Source of the DNA: Salinivirgaceae bacterium
GTDB lineage: Bacteria; Bacteroidota; Bacteroidia; Bacteroidales; SZUA-534
Assembly: GCA_017645945.1 (NCBI GenBank)
Contig: JAGCNL010000028.1
Location: 1 to 64,000, forward strand
Direction: 5' to 3'
DNA length: 64,000 nucleotides
Shown here: in pieces, positions 32,226 to 41,086 of the stretch
Layout: every line of letters begins with the position of its first letter
Position numbering within the stretch: position 1 is the first letter of the stretch
The notes under the pieces: generated by a model
What the model was told of the DNA's origin: nothing
Seen by the model: only the letters and a program-made list of their open reading frames with translations
Databases searched by the model: none
Program-made: the position numbers and the translations under genes

Positions 32226-33701
32226 TCAGATTTCGCGTTGAACTTCATTTCCCTCAACATAGATGGCACTGAACGGACGGGCGGGGCAGATGTACTCGCA
32301 CTCGCCGCAGCCAATGCAGCGTTCGGTGTTCACCACTGGGATTTTCAGATTAGGGCTGCCTTCCTTATTGACAAGAATGATGGCGCCCACAGGGCAGTGG
32401 CGTGCGCAGTTGCCGCAAATCACGCCATCAGTCTCCACAATGCAGTTGTCTTTAATCCAGACGGCATGGCCGATTTGTGTCGATGATTTCTCGGCAGGCG
32501 TAATCTTCATAATTGCACCTGTCGGGCAGACCTCGGAGCAGCGTGTGCACTCGGGGCGGCAGAATCCGTTTTCGAACTGCATCTCGGGCTGCATCAGCGA
32601 TGCAATGTCGCTCGATGGCCGCAATACGCCGTTCGGGCAGACCGACACGCAGAGTTGGCAAGCCGTGCAACTGTTTGTGAAATGTTTCAGACTCTGCGCA
32701 CCTGCTGGTTTCGGCGGTGTGGTGCGGTTTGGAATCTGCTTGTCCTGAATCACGGCCAGTCCGCCGTCAACTTTCTTCTCTTGTGCCTTCACGGTTGCGC
32801 CAGCCAGAAACAAGGCCGATGTGGTCAGAAAAGCGCGTTTCGATTTGTCGGGCTCACCATTGGCTGCTGGGCTGATGGTGTGGCGGCGGTAACTGATTGC
32901 TCCGTGTTTGCAAGTGTCGATGCAGTTGAAGCAGTCAACGCAGCGGCTGTAGTCGATGGCGTGGTTTTTGCCGTCGATGCAGGCAGCCTTGCAACTCCGC
33001 GAGCAGAGTCCGCAGTTGTTGCATTTCTCTGTATCGATGAAAGGTTTGAAAATCGAGTATTTTGAAATGTAGCCCAGAATTGTGCCGATGGGGCAGATGT
33101 TGTTGCACCATGTGCGGCCGTTTTTCCATGCCAGCACTGCAAGCACACCCAAAGTCAGTGCTGCAATGATGAATGAGAATACGCTCTTCACCCAGACATC
33201 GACATGGTAGAACATATAACTATCGGCGCGTTCAGCAATGTATGCCAGGCAGTTGTTGCCAAGCGCATAGACGGGGGCAAGCAGGTTCGCCGCAATACGT
33301 CCGAAAGCGCTATATGGGGCAATCAGGTGTGCAATGGCGCTTACGCCAGGAATGGCAAGCGTCACGCTGAACACAACTAAGACAACAATCCGCAGAACGG
33401 CATGGTTTTTCGAGAAGGAGTAGCGGTATTTGTTCTTTTTCCCGATACGTCCGAATCGTCCGAAAATATCCTGCATGATTCCCAACGGGCAAATCACGGA
33501 GCAGTACAGTCTTCCGAAGATGAATGTCAGAAGAATCAGTCCGATGACGATGCCGATATTCATTGCCAGAAAGGCGGGCAGGAACTGGATTTTCGCTAAC
33601 CAGCCAAAGTAGGCGTGAATTGTCCCCGTGAAATCGAGGAACAAAAGCGTTATCAGTGCGAACACGATAACAGCGACGGTTGTTCTAATTTTTTTAAGCA
33701 T
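32226..33701 (-). CDS. Membrane-bound polyferredoxin (NapH/RnfB-like 4Fe-4S protein)
   Basis: 491 residues. Four to five N-terminal transmembrane helices carry two NapH-type CxxxCP motifs (LYCSVICPLGIMQDIFG near 66 and WCNNICPIGTILGYISK near 198). Several ferredoxin motifs follow: CNNCGLCSRSC, CVDCFNCIDTC, CTACQLCVSVCP, CTRCSEVCPTG, CGNCARHCPVG and CIGCGECEYICP. In the middle (about 290-308) is a Tat-like stretch SKRAFLTTSALFLAG that may anchor or export the C-terminal half. It likely passes electrons from the quinone pool or a cytoplasmic donor to the exported aldo/keto reductase encoded 5 nt downstream. First gene of the operon with tatA and tatC. Confidence 0.85.
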   Translation of the reverse strand: MLKKIRTTVAVIVFALITLLFLDFTGTIHAYFGWLAKIQFLPAFLAMNIGIVIGLILLTFIFGRLYCSVICPLGIMQDIFGRFGRIGKKNKYRYSFSKNHAVLRIVVLVVFSVTLAIPGVSAIAHLIAPYSAFGRIAANLLAPVYALGNNCLAYIAERADSYMFYHVDVWVKSVFSFIIAALTLGVLAVLAWKNGRTWCNNICPIGTILGYISKYSIFKPFIDTEKCNNCGLCSRSCKAACIDGKNHAIDYSRCVDCFNCIDTCKHGAISYRRHTISPAANGEPDKSKRAFLTTSALFLAGATVKAQEKKVDGGLAVIQDKQIPNRTTPPKPAGAQSLKHFTNSCTACQLCVSVCPNGVLRPSSDIASLMQPEMQFENGFCRPECTRCSEVCPTGAIMKITPAEKSSTQIGHAVWIKDNCIVETDGVICGNCARHCPVGAIILVNKEGSPNLKIPVVNTERCIGCGECEYICPARPFSAIYVEGNEVQREI

Positions 33702-33946
33702 AACTTTATTAATTGTCAGTCACAAGGATAGTGCAAAAAATCGACTATCCGACATGCCCGATTTCCTTTTTTCTGATTATTCGTACAAAATCCGAAAAAT
33801 AATCGAAAAACGGCTGAAATAATAGGATAAGATTGGGGTGAAAATGGCCAAAAATTGCGCTGCGGAAACCATACGCACGAGCGCCCGCAAACCTTTCAAC
33901 CTCCCGTTGTTGATAAATCGCCCGATGCTCCAAAAGTCAAATGTCT

Positions 33947-33954
33947 ATATTTGG
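33947..33954 (+). promoter_or_regulatory. -7 element of the parEC operon
   Basis: TATATTTG, an exact TAnnTTTG match, 18 nt before the ATG at 33972. It excludes the upstream in-frame start at 33855. Confidence 0.6.
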
Positions 33955-33971
33955 CGAAATTTTCATTTTCT

Positions 33972-35912
33972 ATGACAATCAGTAGCAATTACGATTACGG
34001 CGACGACAACATTAAAACGCTCGAAGGCCTTGAACACGTGCGGTTGCGGCCTGGTATGTACATTGGTAAACTGGGCGACGGCAGCAGCGCCGACGACGGT
34101 ATTTATGTACTACTAAAAGAAGTGATTGACAACTCGATAGACGAGTTCAGAATGAAATTCGGGTCGACCATCGAAATCAGGCTCGAAGACCACACGCTCA
34201 CCGTGCGCGACTATGGCCGCGGTATTCCACAAGGCAAAATGGTGGCTGCCGTTTCCATTATGAATACTGGCGCGAAGTATGACACCAAATCGTTCCAAAA
34301 ATCGGTTGGTCTGAACGGCGTGGGCACAAAGGCCGTCAATGCGCTGTCGTCGAAGTTTTCGGTTTGGTCGTTCCGCGACGGGATGGTCAAACAGGCTGAT
34401 TTTGAAGCGGGTAAACTCATCAAAGAGTACGATTTGCAGCCCACCACCGAGCGCAACGGCACCAAGGTGCAGTTCACGCCCGACGAGTCGGTATTCGGTC
34501 CATACAACTTCAACACCGACTACATTGAGACAATGTTGCGCAATTACACCTACTTGAACACTGGTCTGACGCTGGTTTTCAACGGTCAGAAGTTTGTGTC
34601 GCGCAACGGTTTGCTCGATTTGCTGCAAGAGCGCAACAGCGAAGAGCCGCTCTATCCGATTGTCCACCTGAAAGGCGACGACATTGAAATCGCCTTCACC
34701 CACATCGACCAATACGGCGAGGATTATTATTCGTTTGTCAATGGTCAGTACACCACGCAGGGCGGAACGCACCAAAGTGCTCTGCGTGAGCATCTTTCGC
34801 GCACAATAAAGGATTTTTATCAGAAGAATTTTGAACTCTCTGACATTCGCGGCGGCATTGTGGCAACCATCGCCATCAACGTCATTGAGCCGACGTTTGA
34901 GAGTCAGACCAAGGTGAAACTCGGCTCGGCCAATATGGCGCCCGACAAGGACAGCGACGGCCACCCGTACGAGTTGAGCGGCGTGAGTGTGAACAAGTTT
35001 GTGGGCGATTTCATCAAGAAAGAAGTTGATGATTTTCTGCACAAGAATCCCGACACGGCCAACATCCTGTTAAAGAAGATTCAAGACGCTGAAAAAGAGC
35101 GCAAACTAATGTCGGGCGTGCAGAAAAAAGCACGTGATTTGGCCAAAAAGGTCAATCTGCATAACGACAAACTGCGCGATTGCCGCATCCACCTGAACGA
35201 CAGCAAAGTAACCTATCCGAAAGGCGTTACCGAGAAGTCGGACGTTGAGGATAAGGTGGATTTGCGCTACGAGTCGTCGATTTTCATTACCGAGGGCGAT
35301 TCGGCGTCGGGTTCCATCACCAAGAGCCGAAACGTTGAGACACAGGCGGTTTTCAGCCTTCGCGGTAAGCCGCTCAACTGCTACGGAATGACCAAAAAGG
35401 TTGTGTATGAGCACGAAGAGTTCAACAATCTGCAGGCCGCGCTTAACATCGAGGACAGCCTTGACGACCTTCGCTACAACAAGGTGATAATCGCCACCGA
35501 TGCCGATGTCGACGGAATGCATATCCGCTTGTTAATCATCACTTTCTTCCTGCAATTCTTCCCCGATTTGATTCGCAAGAACCACGTCTATATTTTGCAG
35601 ACGCCGCTTTTCCGCGTGCGCAACAAGAAGGTGACGAAATACTGCTACAGCGAGGCTGAGCGCGACGCGGCGGCCAAAGAGATTGGCTCAACGGCAGAGA
35701 TAACACGATTCAAAGGTTTGGGCGAGATTTCGGCAGATGAGTTTAAATTCTTCATTGGCAAAGACATACGGCTCGATGCAGTGAACGTGAAGAAGGGCGA
35801 CAGCATTGCCAATCTGCTCTCATACTATATGGGCAAAAACACACCGCAGCGTCAGCAGTTTATCATTGATAATCTGCGGATTGAAGAGGATTTGGTTGAA
35901 GAGGAAAAATAA
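33972..35912 (+). CDS. parE: DNA topoisomerase IV subunit B (ParE)
   Basis: 646 residues from the ATG at 33972. The open frame extends to 33855, but the -7 element lies within that extension. GHKL ATPase motifs are [19 protein letters not shown] and [14 protein letters not shown]. The TOPRIM domain has [11 protein letters not shown] and the metal-binding [12 protein letters not shown]. With the following ParC it forms the type II topoisomerase that decatenates daughter chromosomes. The choice of ParE over GyrB rests on its pairing with a ParC-type subunit and on the general Bacteroidota gene order. 12 nt separate it from parC. Confidence 0.92.
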   Translation: MTISSNYDYGDDNIKTLEGLEHVRLRPGMYIGKLGDGSSADDGIYVLLKEVIDNSIDEFRMKFGSTIEIRLEDHTLTVRDYGRGIPQGKMVAAVSIMNTGAKYDTKSFQKSVGLNGVGTKAVNALSSKFSVWSFRDGMVKQADFEAGKLIKEYDLQPTTERNGTKVQFTPDESVFGPYNFNTDYIETMLRNYTYLNTGLTLVFNGQKFVSRNGLLDLLQERNSEEPLYPIVHLKGDDIEIAFTHIDQYGEDYYSFVNGQYTTQGGTHQSALREHLSRTIKDFYQKNFELSDIRGGIVATIAINVIEPTFESQTKVKLGSANMAPDKDSDGHPYELSGVSVNKFVGDFIKKEVDDFLHKNPDTANILLKKIQDAEKERKLMSGVQKKARDLAKKVNLHNDKLRDCRIHLNDSKVTYPKGVTEKSDVEDKVDLRYESSIFITEGDSASGSITKSRNVETQAVFSLRGKPLNCYGMTKKVVYEHEEFNNLQAALNIEDSLDDLRYNKVIIATDADVDGMHIRLLIITFFLQFFPDLIRKNHVYILQTPLFRVRNKKVTKYCYSEAERDAAAKEIGSTAEITRFKGLGEISADEFKFFIGKDIRLDAVNVKKGDSIANLLSYYMGKNTPQRQQFIIDNLRIEEDLVEEEK

Positions 35913-35924
35913 TAAGCATAGAAT

Positions 35925-38696
35925 ATGTCAGACGAATTTGACGACAAGACACCAATGGATTCTGAAAACGAGGAACTGAACGAGAATCAGGAATCGGCGT
36001 CGGAAGAAATTGATGCAGAAGAATTTAATAGCGACGAGAATCAGCCTGAGGATGTCGAAGGCGATGAAGTTTTCGATGTTGAGGACGTGAAGCCGTTCAG
36101 CGGACTTGCCAACGACCTGACTGACATCTCGAGCGTTACGGGTATGTATCAGAACTGGTTCCTTGATTACGCTTCGTACGTGATTCTTGACCGTGCCGTT
36201 CCGCACATCGACGATGGCTTGAAACCCGTGCAGCGCCGTGTTTTGCACGCTATGAAGCGCATCGATGACGGGCGTTACAACAAGGTAGCCAACATTGTGG
36301 GACAGACAATGCAGTTCCACCCGCACGGCGACTCAAGCATCTACACTGCGCTTGTCGGACTGGGACAGAAAGACCTGCTCATCGACTGTCAGGGAAACTG
36401 GGGCAACATTTTCACAGGTGATGGCGCAGCCGCACCGCGTTACATCGAGGCACGCCTTTCAAAATTTGCTCTCGACGTTGTTTTTTCGCCCAAAATCACT
36501 GAGTGGCAACTCTCGTACGACGGCCGCAATCGCGAGCCCGTGGCGCTTCCCGTCAAATTCCCGCTGCTGCTTGCGCAGGGCGTTGAGGGCATTGCCGTTG
36601 GTCTGGCGTCGAAAATTCTGCCGCACAACTTCAACGAACTCATCGACGCAAGCATTCTCTACCTGCAGGGCAAGCCGTTCGAGATTTATCCCGATTTCCC
36701 GACAGGCGGACTCATCGACGTCTCAAAATACAACGATGGCCAACGTGGCGGTGCTGTCCGTGTGCGCACAAGAATTGAGAAAGTCGACAATAAATCGCTG
36801 ATGATTAAGGATGTTCCGTACGGAAAAAGCACGGCATCGCTCATCGATACCATATTGAAAGCCAACGAGAAAGGCAAGATAAAAATCAAGAAGGTTGACG
36901 ACAACACCGCCGCCGAAGTCGAGATTATGGTCTATCTGCAGCCTGGCGTTTCGCCCGACAAGACCATTGATGCGCTCTACGCTTTCACCGATTGCGAGAT
37001 GTCGATTTCGCCAAACTGCTGCGTCATCGAGAACGACAAACCTTGCTTCCTGGGCGTGTCGGAATTGTTGCGCCACTCGGCCGACCATACCGTCGAGTTG
37101 TTGCGTCAGGAACTGCTTGTCGAACTCGACGAACTGGAGACCGACTGGAACTTCTCGTCGCTCGAAAAACTGTTCATTGAGTTGCGGATTTATAAGGACA
37201 AAGAGTACGAAACTGGCGAAAATTACGATGTGGTAATCAAGCACATACGCAAGCGCATTGAGCCTTACAGCGATAAATTCATCCGCCCCGTCACCGATGA
37301 CGACATCCGTAAGTTGTTCGAAATAAAGATGCGGCGCATCTTGAAATTCTCAAGCGACGAAGCCGATGCCCACTTGCGCGATTTAGAGACCAACATTGTC
37401 GAGGTGAAGAACAATCTGGAGCATATTATCGACTTCGCAATCAATCATTTCCGTCAGATTAAAAAGAAATACGGCAAGGACCGCGACCGCCGCACCGAAA
37501 TCCGCAGTTTCGACAACATTGAGGTGGCGAAGGTGGCCGAATCGAACCAAAAACTCTACTGCAACCGCGAGGAAGGCTTTGTCGGCACGAGTCTGAAGAA
37601 AGACGAATATGTGTGCGACTGCTCTGACATCGACGATATTATTATATTCCGCGCCGATGGTAAATATCTGGTTACCAAGGTGCAAGACAAGAAATTCGTG
37701 GGCAAGTACATTATTCACGTGGCCGTGTTCCGCAAAAACGACGAGCGCACCATCTACAACGCCATCTACCGCGACGGGAAAGAAGGCGCCGTGTATATGA
37801 AACGCTTTGCTGTTAAGGGAGTTACACGCGACCGCGAATATGATGTGACGCAGGAAAAGCCTGGCTCGAAAGTGCTCTATTTCACAGCCAACCCCAACGG
37901 TGAGGCCGAAACGGTGAAACTCTACCTGCGCCCGAAACCTGGAATGAAAAAACATATTTTCGAGTTGGATTTCAGCAAGTTGATGATAAAGGGCCGTCAG
38001 AGTCAGGGCAACATTCTAACGCGTCAGCAGGTGCACCGCATCGTGCTCAAAGAGTCGGGCGTATCGACACTTGGCGGCCTGAAAATCTGGTTCGACGACG
38101 TGGTTATGCGCCTGAGCACCGATGAGCGAGCTATATACGTGGGCGAGTTCCGTGGCGACGACCGCATTCTGGTCATCACGCGCAGCGGCACCTACCAACT
38201 CACCAGTTTCGACCTTACAAACCATTACCCCGACGACGTGCTGCTCATCGAGAAGTACGTGCCAGGCAAGGTGTTTACGGCCGTATTCTGGGACGCTGGG
38301 CAGAACTTCTACTATATCAAGCGTTTCGAGATTGCCGAATCGAAAAAGACCGAACTCTTCATCAGTCCCGAGGAAGGCTCGCTGCTGGTGCTGCTCACAA
38401 GCCACCGCTGGCCGCAAATCCGCATAACCTTTGGTGGCAAAAATGCCGAGCGTCCTGCAGAAGATATCAATGTCGATGAGTTTATTGGCATCAAGGGCTT
38501 CTCGGCCAAAGGCAAGCGCCTGACAACCTTCGAGGTTAAGCACATTGGGGAGATTGAACCGATAAAAGAGGACGAACCGCTTGAACCAGAGGAAGATGAG
38601 CAGCCAGAGGAGATTGTTCCAACTGATACCGATGATAATTCTGGCGACGATATAGTTCCGCCAACAGGTTCAGGAGAGCAGATGTCGCTGTTTTAG
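35925..38696 (+). CDS. parC: DNA topoisomerase IV subunit A (ParC)
   Basis: 923 residues. An acidic N-terminal extension (about 1-60, rich in Glu/Asp) precedes the breakage-reunion domain: YASYVILDRAVPHIDDGLKP, QFHPHGDSSIYTALVG, and the catalytic tyrosine in AAAPRYIEARLS. A coiled-coil arm follows, then degenerate beta-pinwheel repeats from about 550 to 850 that lack the GyrA-box needed for supercoiling, which supports topoisomerase IV. The C-terminal tail is acidic and ends EQMSLF, resembling the sliding-clamp-binding pentapeptide. Operonic with parE. Confidence 0.92.
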   Translation: MSDEFDDKTPMDSENEELNENQESASEEIDAEEFNSDENQPEDVEGDEVFDVEDVKPFSGLANDLTDISSVTGMYQNWFLDYASYVILDRAVPHIDDGLKPVQRRVLHAMKRIDDGRYNKVANIVGQTMQFHPHGDSSIYTALVGLGQKDLLIDCQGNWGNIFTGDGAAAPRYIEARLSKFALDVVFSPKITEWQLSYDGRNREPVALPVKFPLLLAQGVEGIAVGLASKILPHNFNELIDASILYLQGKPFEIYPDFPTGGLIDVSKYNDGQRGGAVRVRTRIEKVDNKSLMIKDVPYGKSTASLIDTILKANEKGKIKIKKVDDNTAAEVEIMVYLQPGVSPDKTIDALYAFTDCEMSISPNCCVIENDKPCFLGVSELLRHSADHTVELLRQELLVELDELETDWNFSSLEKLFIELRIYKDKEYETGENYDVVIKHIRKRIEPYSDKFIRPVTDDDIRKLFEIKMRRILKFSSDEADAHLRDLETNIVEVKNNLEHIIDFAINHFRQIKKKYGKDRDRRTEIRSFDNIEVAKVAESNQKLYCNREEGFVGTSLKKDEYVCDCSDIDDIIIFRADGKYLVTKVQDKKFVGKYIIHVAVFRKNDERTIYNAIYRDGKEGAVYMKRFAVKGVTRDREYDVTQEKPGSKVLYFTANPNGEAETVKLYLRPKPGMKKHIFELDFSKLMIKGRQSQGNILTRQQVHRIVLKESGVSTLGGLKIWFDDVVMRLSTDERAIYVGEFRGDDRILVITRSGTYQLTSFDLTNHYPDDVLLIEKYVPGKVFTAVFWDAGQNFYYIKRFEIAESKKTELFISPEEGSLLVLLTSHRWPQIRITFGGKNAERPAEDINVDEFIGIKGFSAKGKRLTTFEVKHIGEIEPIKEDEPLEPEEDEQPEEIVPTDTDDNSGDDIVPPTGSGEQMSLF

Positions 38697-38721
38697 CAGC
38701 GTAATACAATAATTTGTTGTT

Positions 38722-39597
38722 ATGAAAGGCTACATATATAAATACACGTTTTCGGACGGGAAAGTTTATATTGGCCAAACTCGTCGTCCCCCAGCAATCA
38801 GGAACATGGAGCATTTCAGCAAAATTATTGGGAAGACTAATCCTAAATTTTGGGAGGCATATACCAAATTGGGAAAACCAAATTATGAAATTGTAGAAAC
38901 AATAGAATCGACAAGAGTTCAAGATTTGGTGGAGCGACTTAACGAATTGGAAACCAAATATATTAACGATTATGATGCTTCAAATCCTGAATGCGGCTAT
39001 AATATTAGAAATCACGCAAATGTGGCTGTCCCTCGGGATAAGGTATTAGAGAAAGAATTTGAACGTCTTTGGACAAGCCGCGCAGAACAATGGTATACTA
39101 TATATTGGAGTGTTGAAGAAAAGATATTCCGCACTCACGAGTCTTTATCAGAAGAAGAATTGTCATTTTGTAACAGTTTGCTCAATGATGAAGAAATGTT
39201 GTTTTCAAGCACTGTAAAAAAGCTTGATTTCGATTTCCAAAATTTGGAATCCAATAATGATAATGCTCTGTTTTTTATGAGTGAGATGTTGGGGTTCGCA
39301 GAATTAGTATTTAGAGAATCAAGTTGGGAACAAATACGTCGACATATAGAAGAAAACAAAGAGCAAATATTAGCGGAAAACAAACCAGAACCATATATAG
39401 TTCAAGTGGATAAAGCTGGTAATATTATTTGTGAATACGCATCACGTGCAGAGATTAAAGAAAAAATGCAACTCACCAATCTTACAAATATCTTTAATTG
39501 CATTGAAGGAAAGCAGAAGAGTGCGTATGGTTATAAATGGTGTTACAAGAAGGATTATAAGAAGAACGAAAACCAACAATTGAGTTTCGATTTTTAG
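38722..39597 (+). CDS. GIY-YIG nuclease-domain protein with NUMOD1-like C-terminus
   Basis: 291 residues. An N-terminal GIY-YIG domain (1-95) has YIYKYTF as the first strand, KVYIGQTRR with the conserved Tyr/Gly/Arg, and a candidate catalytic Glu in LNELETKYI (75/77). The central 100-235 region is helical and acidic without a recognised domain. Residues about 240-285 (VDKAGNIICEYASRAEIKE, AYGYKWCYK) resemble NUMOD1, a DNA-binding module of homing endonucleases. The tail reads QQLSFDF. It begins only 25 nt after parC. Codons are clearly more A/T-rich than in parEC, suggesting acquisition. It may be a free-standing homing-type endonuclease; recognition site unknown. Confidence 0.78.
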   Translation: MKGYIYKYTFSDGKVYIGQTRRPPAIRNMEHFSKIIGKTNPKFWEAYTKLGKPNYEIVETIESTRVQDLVERLNELETKYINDYDASNPECGYNIRNHANVAVPRDKVLEKEFERLWTSRAEQWYTIYWSVEEKIFRTHESLSEEELSFCNSLLNDEEMLFSSTVKKLDFDFQNLESNNDNALFFMSEMLGFAELVFRESSWEQIRRHIEENKEQILAENKPEPYIVQVDKAGNIICEYASRAEIKEKMQLTNLTNIFNCIEGKQKSAYGYKWCYKKDYKKNENQQLSFDF

Positions 39598-39707
39598 TTG
39601 ATTCCTCTATTTCAATTGTTACATGTTTTTTTATCACATTTTAACTCTCCAATAGTGAGTGCGGTGAGTTATGCGGAATCTTAAAATGCAGGATTAGAGA
39701 AAATCTT

Positions 39708-39715
39708 TATTTTTG
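39708..39715 (+). promoter_or_regulatory. -7 element before the four-helix-bundle gene
   Basis: TATTTTTG matches TAnnTTTG exactly, 25 nt before the ATG at 39741. Confidence 0.5.
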
Positions 39716-39740
39716 TCGTAGCCGCAAAACGCCAAAAGCT

Positions 39741-40289
39741 ATGGCAGAGGAACTTATACCACATAGGGGCAACTATAAGAAACTGCTTTCGTACCAAAAA
39801 ACGGATGTGATTTATTGTATCACCTACTATTTTGTGGAGCATTACCTGAAGCGTGGTGACCGCACTTGCGACCAAATGATACAAGCCGCGCGGTCGGGTA
39901 AACAAAATATTATTGAGGGTTGTGCGGCGAGTAGCACAAGTTCCAAAACGGAAATAAAACTTGTAAATGTTGCCAAAGCAAGTTTACAAGAGTTGCTTGA
40001 GGATTATGAAGATTTTTTGAAAACTCGCGGATTCAAACAATGGGAAGAAGATTCTGTTGAGTTGAAAGCTATGCGCGAGTTGGGGCGACAGCACAATGAT
40101 GCTCCATTTTTTATGAATATGATTCAAACTCGCCCGCCCGAAGTAATTGCAAACATGTGCATTGTGCTTATCAAGCAGGCAGACTATCTGCTTTTCAGGC
40201 AGTTGCAACGCTTGGAAAAAGATTTTCTCAATGATGGCGGCTTCTCGGAGCGAATGTACCGAATTCGGTCGAACAAGCGGAAGTCGTAG
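39741..40289 (+). CDS. Four-helix-bundle protein (23S rRNA IVS-type) with suffix domain
   Basis: 182 residues, nearly all helical. The core RTCDQMIQAARSGKQNIIEG (about 50-70) is the signature of the four-helix-bundle family first seen in intervening sequences of 23S rRNA. The C-terminal SERMYRIRSNKRKS belongs to the suffix form common in Bacteroidota. The family forms pentamers with a basic face and is thought to bind nucleic acid, but its function is unknown. It is an orphan here with its own promoter. A 9-bp tandem repeat begins 11 nt after its stop codon. Confidence 0.85.
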   Translation: MAEELIPHRGNYKKLLSYQKTDVIYCITYYFVEHYLKRGDRTCDQMIQAARSGKQNIIEGCAASSTSSKTEIKLVNVAKASLQELLEDYEDFLKTRGFKQWEEDSVELKAMRELGRQHNDAPFFMNMIQTRPPEVIANMCIVLIKQADYLLFRQLQRLEKDFLNDGGFSERMYRIRSNKRKS

Positions 40290-40300
40290 CAGAGAGGGGC

Positions 40301-40345
40301 CTTAAGGACTTTAAAGTCTTTAGGGTCTTTAAGGACTATAAGGTT
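40301..40345. repeat. 9-bp tandem repeat array (about five units)
   Basis: Successive units are CTTAAGGAC, TTTAAAGTC, TTTAGGGTC, TTTAAGGAC and TATAAGGTT, each 9 nt, from 40301 to 40345. The units also form local palindromes (GACTTTAAAGTC). It lies between the four-helix-bundle gene and the TetR gene. Confidence 0.8.
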
Positions 40346-40437
40346 TGTGAATTAGCAGACTAATAACTGATTCCCATCCCAAATCCATATTACTCCATTA
40401 TTTTTTTTCTCCCTAAAACAAAAAACTTCAAAAATCA

Positions 40438-40484
40438 TTTGTTTGTTACCGATAGGTTACATACTTTTGTAACCGCAAAGTAAC
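40438..40484 (+). promoter_or_regulatory. TetR promoter with nested double operator
   Basis: A promoter TTTG (40438-40441), 20 nt, TACTTTTG (40462-40469) is overlaid by two inverted repeats sharing one centre at 64.5. The inner repeat is GGTTAC (40455-40460) with GTAACC (40469-40474); the outer is GTTAC (40445-40449) with GTAAC (40480-40484). The inner right arm overlaps the -7 element, so a bound regulator would block transcription. The arrangement suits a TetR-family repressor controlling its own gene and the one downstream. Confidence 0.75.
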
Positions 40485-40495
40485 AAATATTGATT

Positions 40496-41083
40496 ATGAC
40501 AAAAAGAGATAGAAATCAGACGGAGCAGCGCATACTTGATGCTGTTGGCAAGATTGTCGTGGCGGAGGGTTTTGAGGCTGTGGGCGTAAATGCCGTGGCA
40601 AATGTTTCGGGAGTGTCAAAAGTGCTAATTTACAGGTATTTTGGTTCAATTGAGCAGCTTTTGGCGAAGTATCTGGAAGACAATGATTTTTGGCTTAACA
40701 CCGAATTCCCAGTAATGCAGTACGATAACGTGAAGGACTTTTCGAAGGCAATTTTTCGAGCCTATATTGATATGCTGCGGAAATCGCCAGCGCTGCGCAA
40801 ACTCTACCGTTGGGAGTTTACCACCAACAATCCAGCCATTGAGAAATTGCGGGAGCGCCGTGAGCAGACCGCACTCAAAATCATCAATGCTGTAAGTCAG
40901 CAGTCGGGCTTCAGCCTTGACCGCGTGGGGGGAATATCAACTCTCATAACTGCGTCAGTGTCATATCTTTACATTTTGAGCGAGAATTGCGGCGTTTACT
41001 GTTCGCTCGAAATCAACAACGATTCGGGTTGGGATAAGTTGCTGGAAACCATTGATTTTATGTTTGATAAAATATTTGATTGA
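40496..41083 (+). CDS. TetR/AcrR-family transcriptional regulator
   Basis: 195 residues from the ATG at 40496 (a TTG six nt earlier is unlikely, as the transcript should start near 40476). The N-terminal HTH (about 8-55) reads RILDAVGKIVVAEGFEAVGVN then ANVSGVSKVLIYRYFGSIEQLL, a clear TetR_N domain. The C-terminal ligand domain is not assignable. It is followed after 3 nt by a nitroreductase-family gene, and its own promoter carries a symmetric operator, so it probably represses both. The inducer is unknown. Confidence 0.9.
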   Translation: MTKRDRNQTEQRILDAVGKIVVAEGFEAVGVNAVANVSGVSKVLIYRYFGSIEQLLAKYLEDNDFWLNTEFPVMQYDNVKDFSKAIFRAYIDMLRKSPALRKLYRWEFTTNNPAIEKLRERREQTALKIINAVSQQSGFSLDRVGGISTLITASVSYLYILSENCGVYCSLEINNDSGWDKLLETIDFMFDKIFD

Positions 41084-41086
41084 AAA

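Noticed and set aside
33855..33971. 39-residue N-terminal extension of parE
   Set aside because: It contains the -7 element at 33947-33954 and does not resemble ParE; the ATG at 33972 is the expected start.
34113..35042. 309-codon open frame on the minus strand inside parE
   Set aside because: It lies fully antisense to a gene with complete ATPase and TOPRIM motifs and has no promoter, signal or family pattern; it arises from the codon bias of the plus strand.
40298..40350. 9-bp repeats considered as a CRISPR array
   Set aside because: Units are directly adjacent, with no spacers, and far too short.
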